The notes beneath the pieces are model-generated. The model did no database searches, was not told the DNA's origin, and saw nothing but the letters and a program-made list of their open reading frames with translations. A program made the position numbers and the translations under genes. DNA of 64,000 nucleotides from Candidatus Limnocylindrales bacterium (GTDB lineage Bacteria; Desulfobacterota; Binatia; UBA1149; CAITLU01), in contig DASPNR010000030.1 in the NCBI GenBank assembly GCA_035626395.1, positions 248,001 through 312,000 of the forward strand. The letters are read 5' to 3'. Below are positions 63,555 through 64,000 of the stretch, one piece after another (position 1 is the stretch's first letter; each line of letters starts with the position of its first letter).

Positions 63555-64000
63555 ATGATCACCCTCGAGCCCATCGGCCACGTGCGAAGCCGCCGAAACG
63601 ATCTGAGCGACGACGATTGGGGAGACGTCGTCGCAACGATCGAGCTTGCCGAGACCTTTCCCGAGGAGGCGCTCCAGGGCCTGGAGGAATTCTCTCACGC
63701 CGAAGTCCTGTTTCACTTCGACCGCGCGGCCGAAGAGAGAATCGAGCGCGGCGCGCGTCATCCGCGCGGCAATGAGAACTGGCCGCGCGTGGGCATCTTC
63801 GCGCAGCGCGGAAAGGACCGGCCCAATCGGCTCGGATCGACGATCGTGGAAGTTCGCTCGCGCACGGGACGGGTGCTGGAGGTCGTGGGGCTGGACGCGA
63901 TCGACGGCACGCCCGTGGTGGATATCAAGCCCGTGATGAAGGAGTTCCTGCCGCGATCGCCGGTGCGTCAGCCGCAATGGGCAACCGATCTCATGCGCGA
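63555..64000 (+). CDS. trmO: tRNA (t6A37-N6)-methyltransferase TrmO/TsaA-like, C-terminus beyond window
   Basis: Partial gene, about 148 codons before the window edge. It matches the TsaA/YaeB/TrmO family: IGHVRS at residues 7-12, then LQGLEEFSHAEVLFHFDRA near 40, RHPRGN-x-NWPRVGIFAQRG (67-84, the conserved RPNRLG follows) and VVDIKPVMKEF. TrmO adds a methyl to N6-threonylcarbamoyladenosine 37 in tRNA-Thr using SAM. The RPNRLG and DIKP blocks are conserved family motifs. ATG 63555 has a GGAGGA site. It is probably co-transcribed with murJ. Confidence 0.85.
   Translation, partial: MITLEPIGHVRSRRNDLSDDDWGDVVATIELAETFPEEALQGLEEFSHAEVLFHFDRAAEERIERGARHPRGNENWPRVGIFAQRGKDRPNRLGSTIVEVRSRTGRVLEVVGLDAIDGTPVVDIKPVMKEFLPRSPVRQPQWATDLMR

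Overview
The window is GC-rich bacterial chromosome with about 50 protein genes and no rRNA, tRNA, CRISPR array, insertion sequence or phage gene that I could recognise. Several traits point to an uncultured deltaproteobacteria-like lineage, with Candidatus Binatota the best guess and Myxococcota or Desulfobacterota the alternatives. These are exported Cys-rich repeat proteins, dockerin-like C-termini, a recurrent exported domain, alkane, methanethiol and Baeyer-Villiger oxidation genes, and F420-type enzyme families. The taxonomic call is inference from gene content.

Layout. 1-4.7 kb: an MBL-fold hydrolase (cut by the window edge), a secreted Cys-repeat protein, and a lipid/envelope trio (GT2 glycosyltransferase, LpxL-like acyltransferase with a probable C-terminal frameshift, PlsC). 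4.9-7.7 kb: a B12-binding radical SAM enzyme, a PPOX-type flavin/F420 protein and a lipase-like hydrolase whose ribosome binding site lies in a hairpin loop. 7.7-12 kb: a Tat-exported phospholipase C-like enzyme, an exported phosphodiesterase and a small repeat protein. 12-15.2 kb: a large Cys-rich protein with two DUF1554 domains, then a hairpin-forming 37-bp tandem repeat. 15.2-17.8 kb: alkB divergent from a tetR gene with two palindromic operators between them, plus exoD. 17.9-26 kb: an exported set of DUF5987-like protein, GMC oxidoreductase and InlB-repeat esterase, then two further exported proteins.

26-35.2 kb: a UbiE-like methyltransferase, then a compact biosynthetic locus. ACP, condensation-like acyltransferase, FAD oxidoreductase, AMP-ligase and a COG4648-like membrane protein form one translationally coupled operon. 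It diverges from a halogenase-like flavoprotein and a CrtI-like flavoprotein. No ketosynthase is present, so this is the strongest candidate for an undescribed system. 35.3-39.2 kb: exported low-complexity, LamG-dockerin and cohesin-like-dockerin proteins. 39.4-45.6 kb: an LLM flavin oxidoreductase, S1-domain protein and DUF4410 lipoprotein in one tight run, a SnoaL-like protein, and a membrane protein overlapping a histidine kinase.

45.8-49.2 kb: a fusion of a beta-helix protein with a diheme cytochrome. 49-54.4 kb: a phospholipase D family protein, GNAT, SGNH hydrolase, ICMT-like methyltransferase and a cytochrome P450. 54.4-57 kb: a divergent membrane pyrophosphatase with a structured 5' leader. 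57-61 kb: an SCO1-like copper chaperone, an SBP56 methanethiol oxidase and a Baeyer-Villiger monooxygenase, all on the minus strand in a probable sulfur/C1 oxidation operon. 61-64 kb: a hemerythrin, the lipid II flippase MurJ and the start of TrmO.

Taken together, the region suggests an aerobic Gram-negative bacterium that oxidises alkanes, ketones or sulfides and small C1 compounds. It exports many calcium-, cysteine- or repeat-rich proteins and makes a modified acyl or pigment-type metabolite. Genes lie closely packed; no gap between called genes exceeds about 275 bases.
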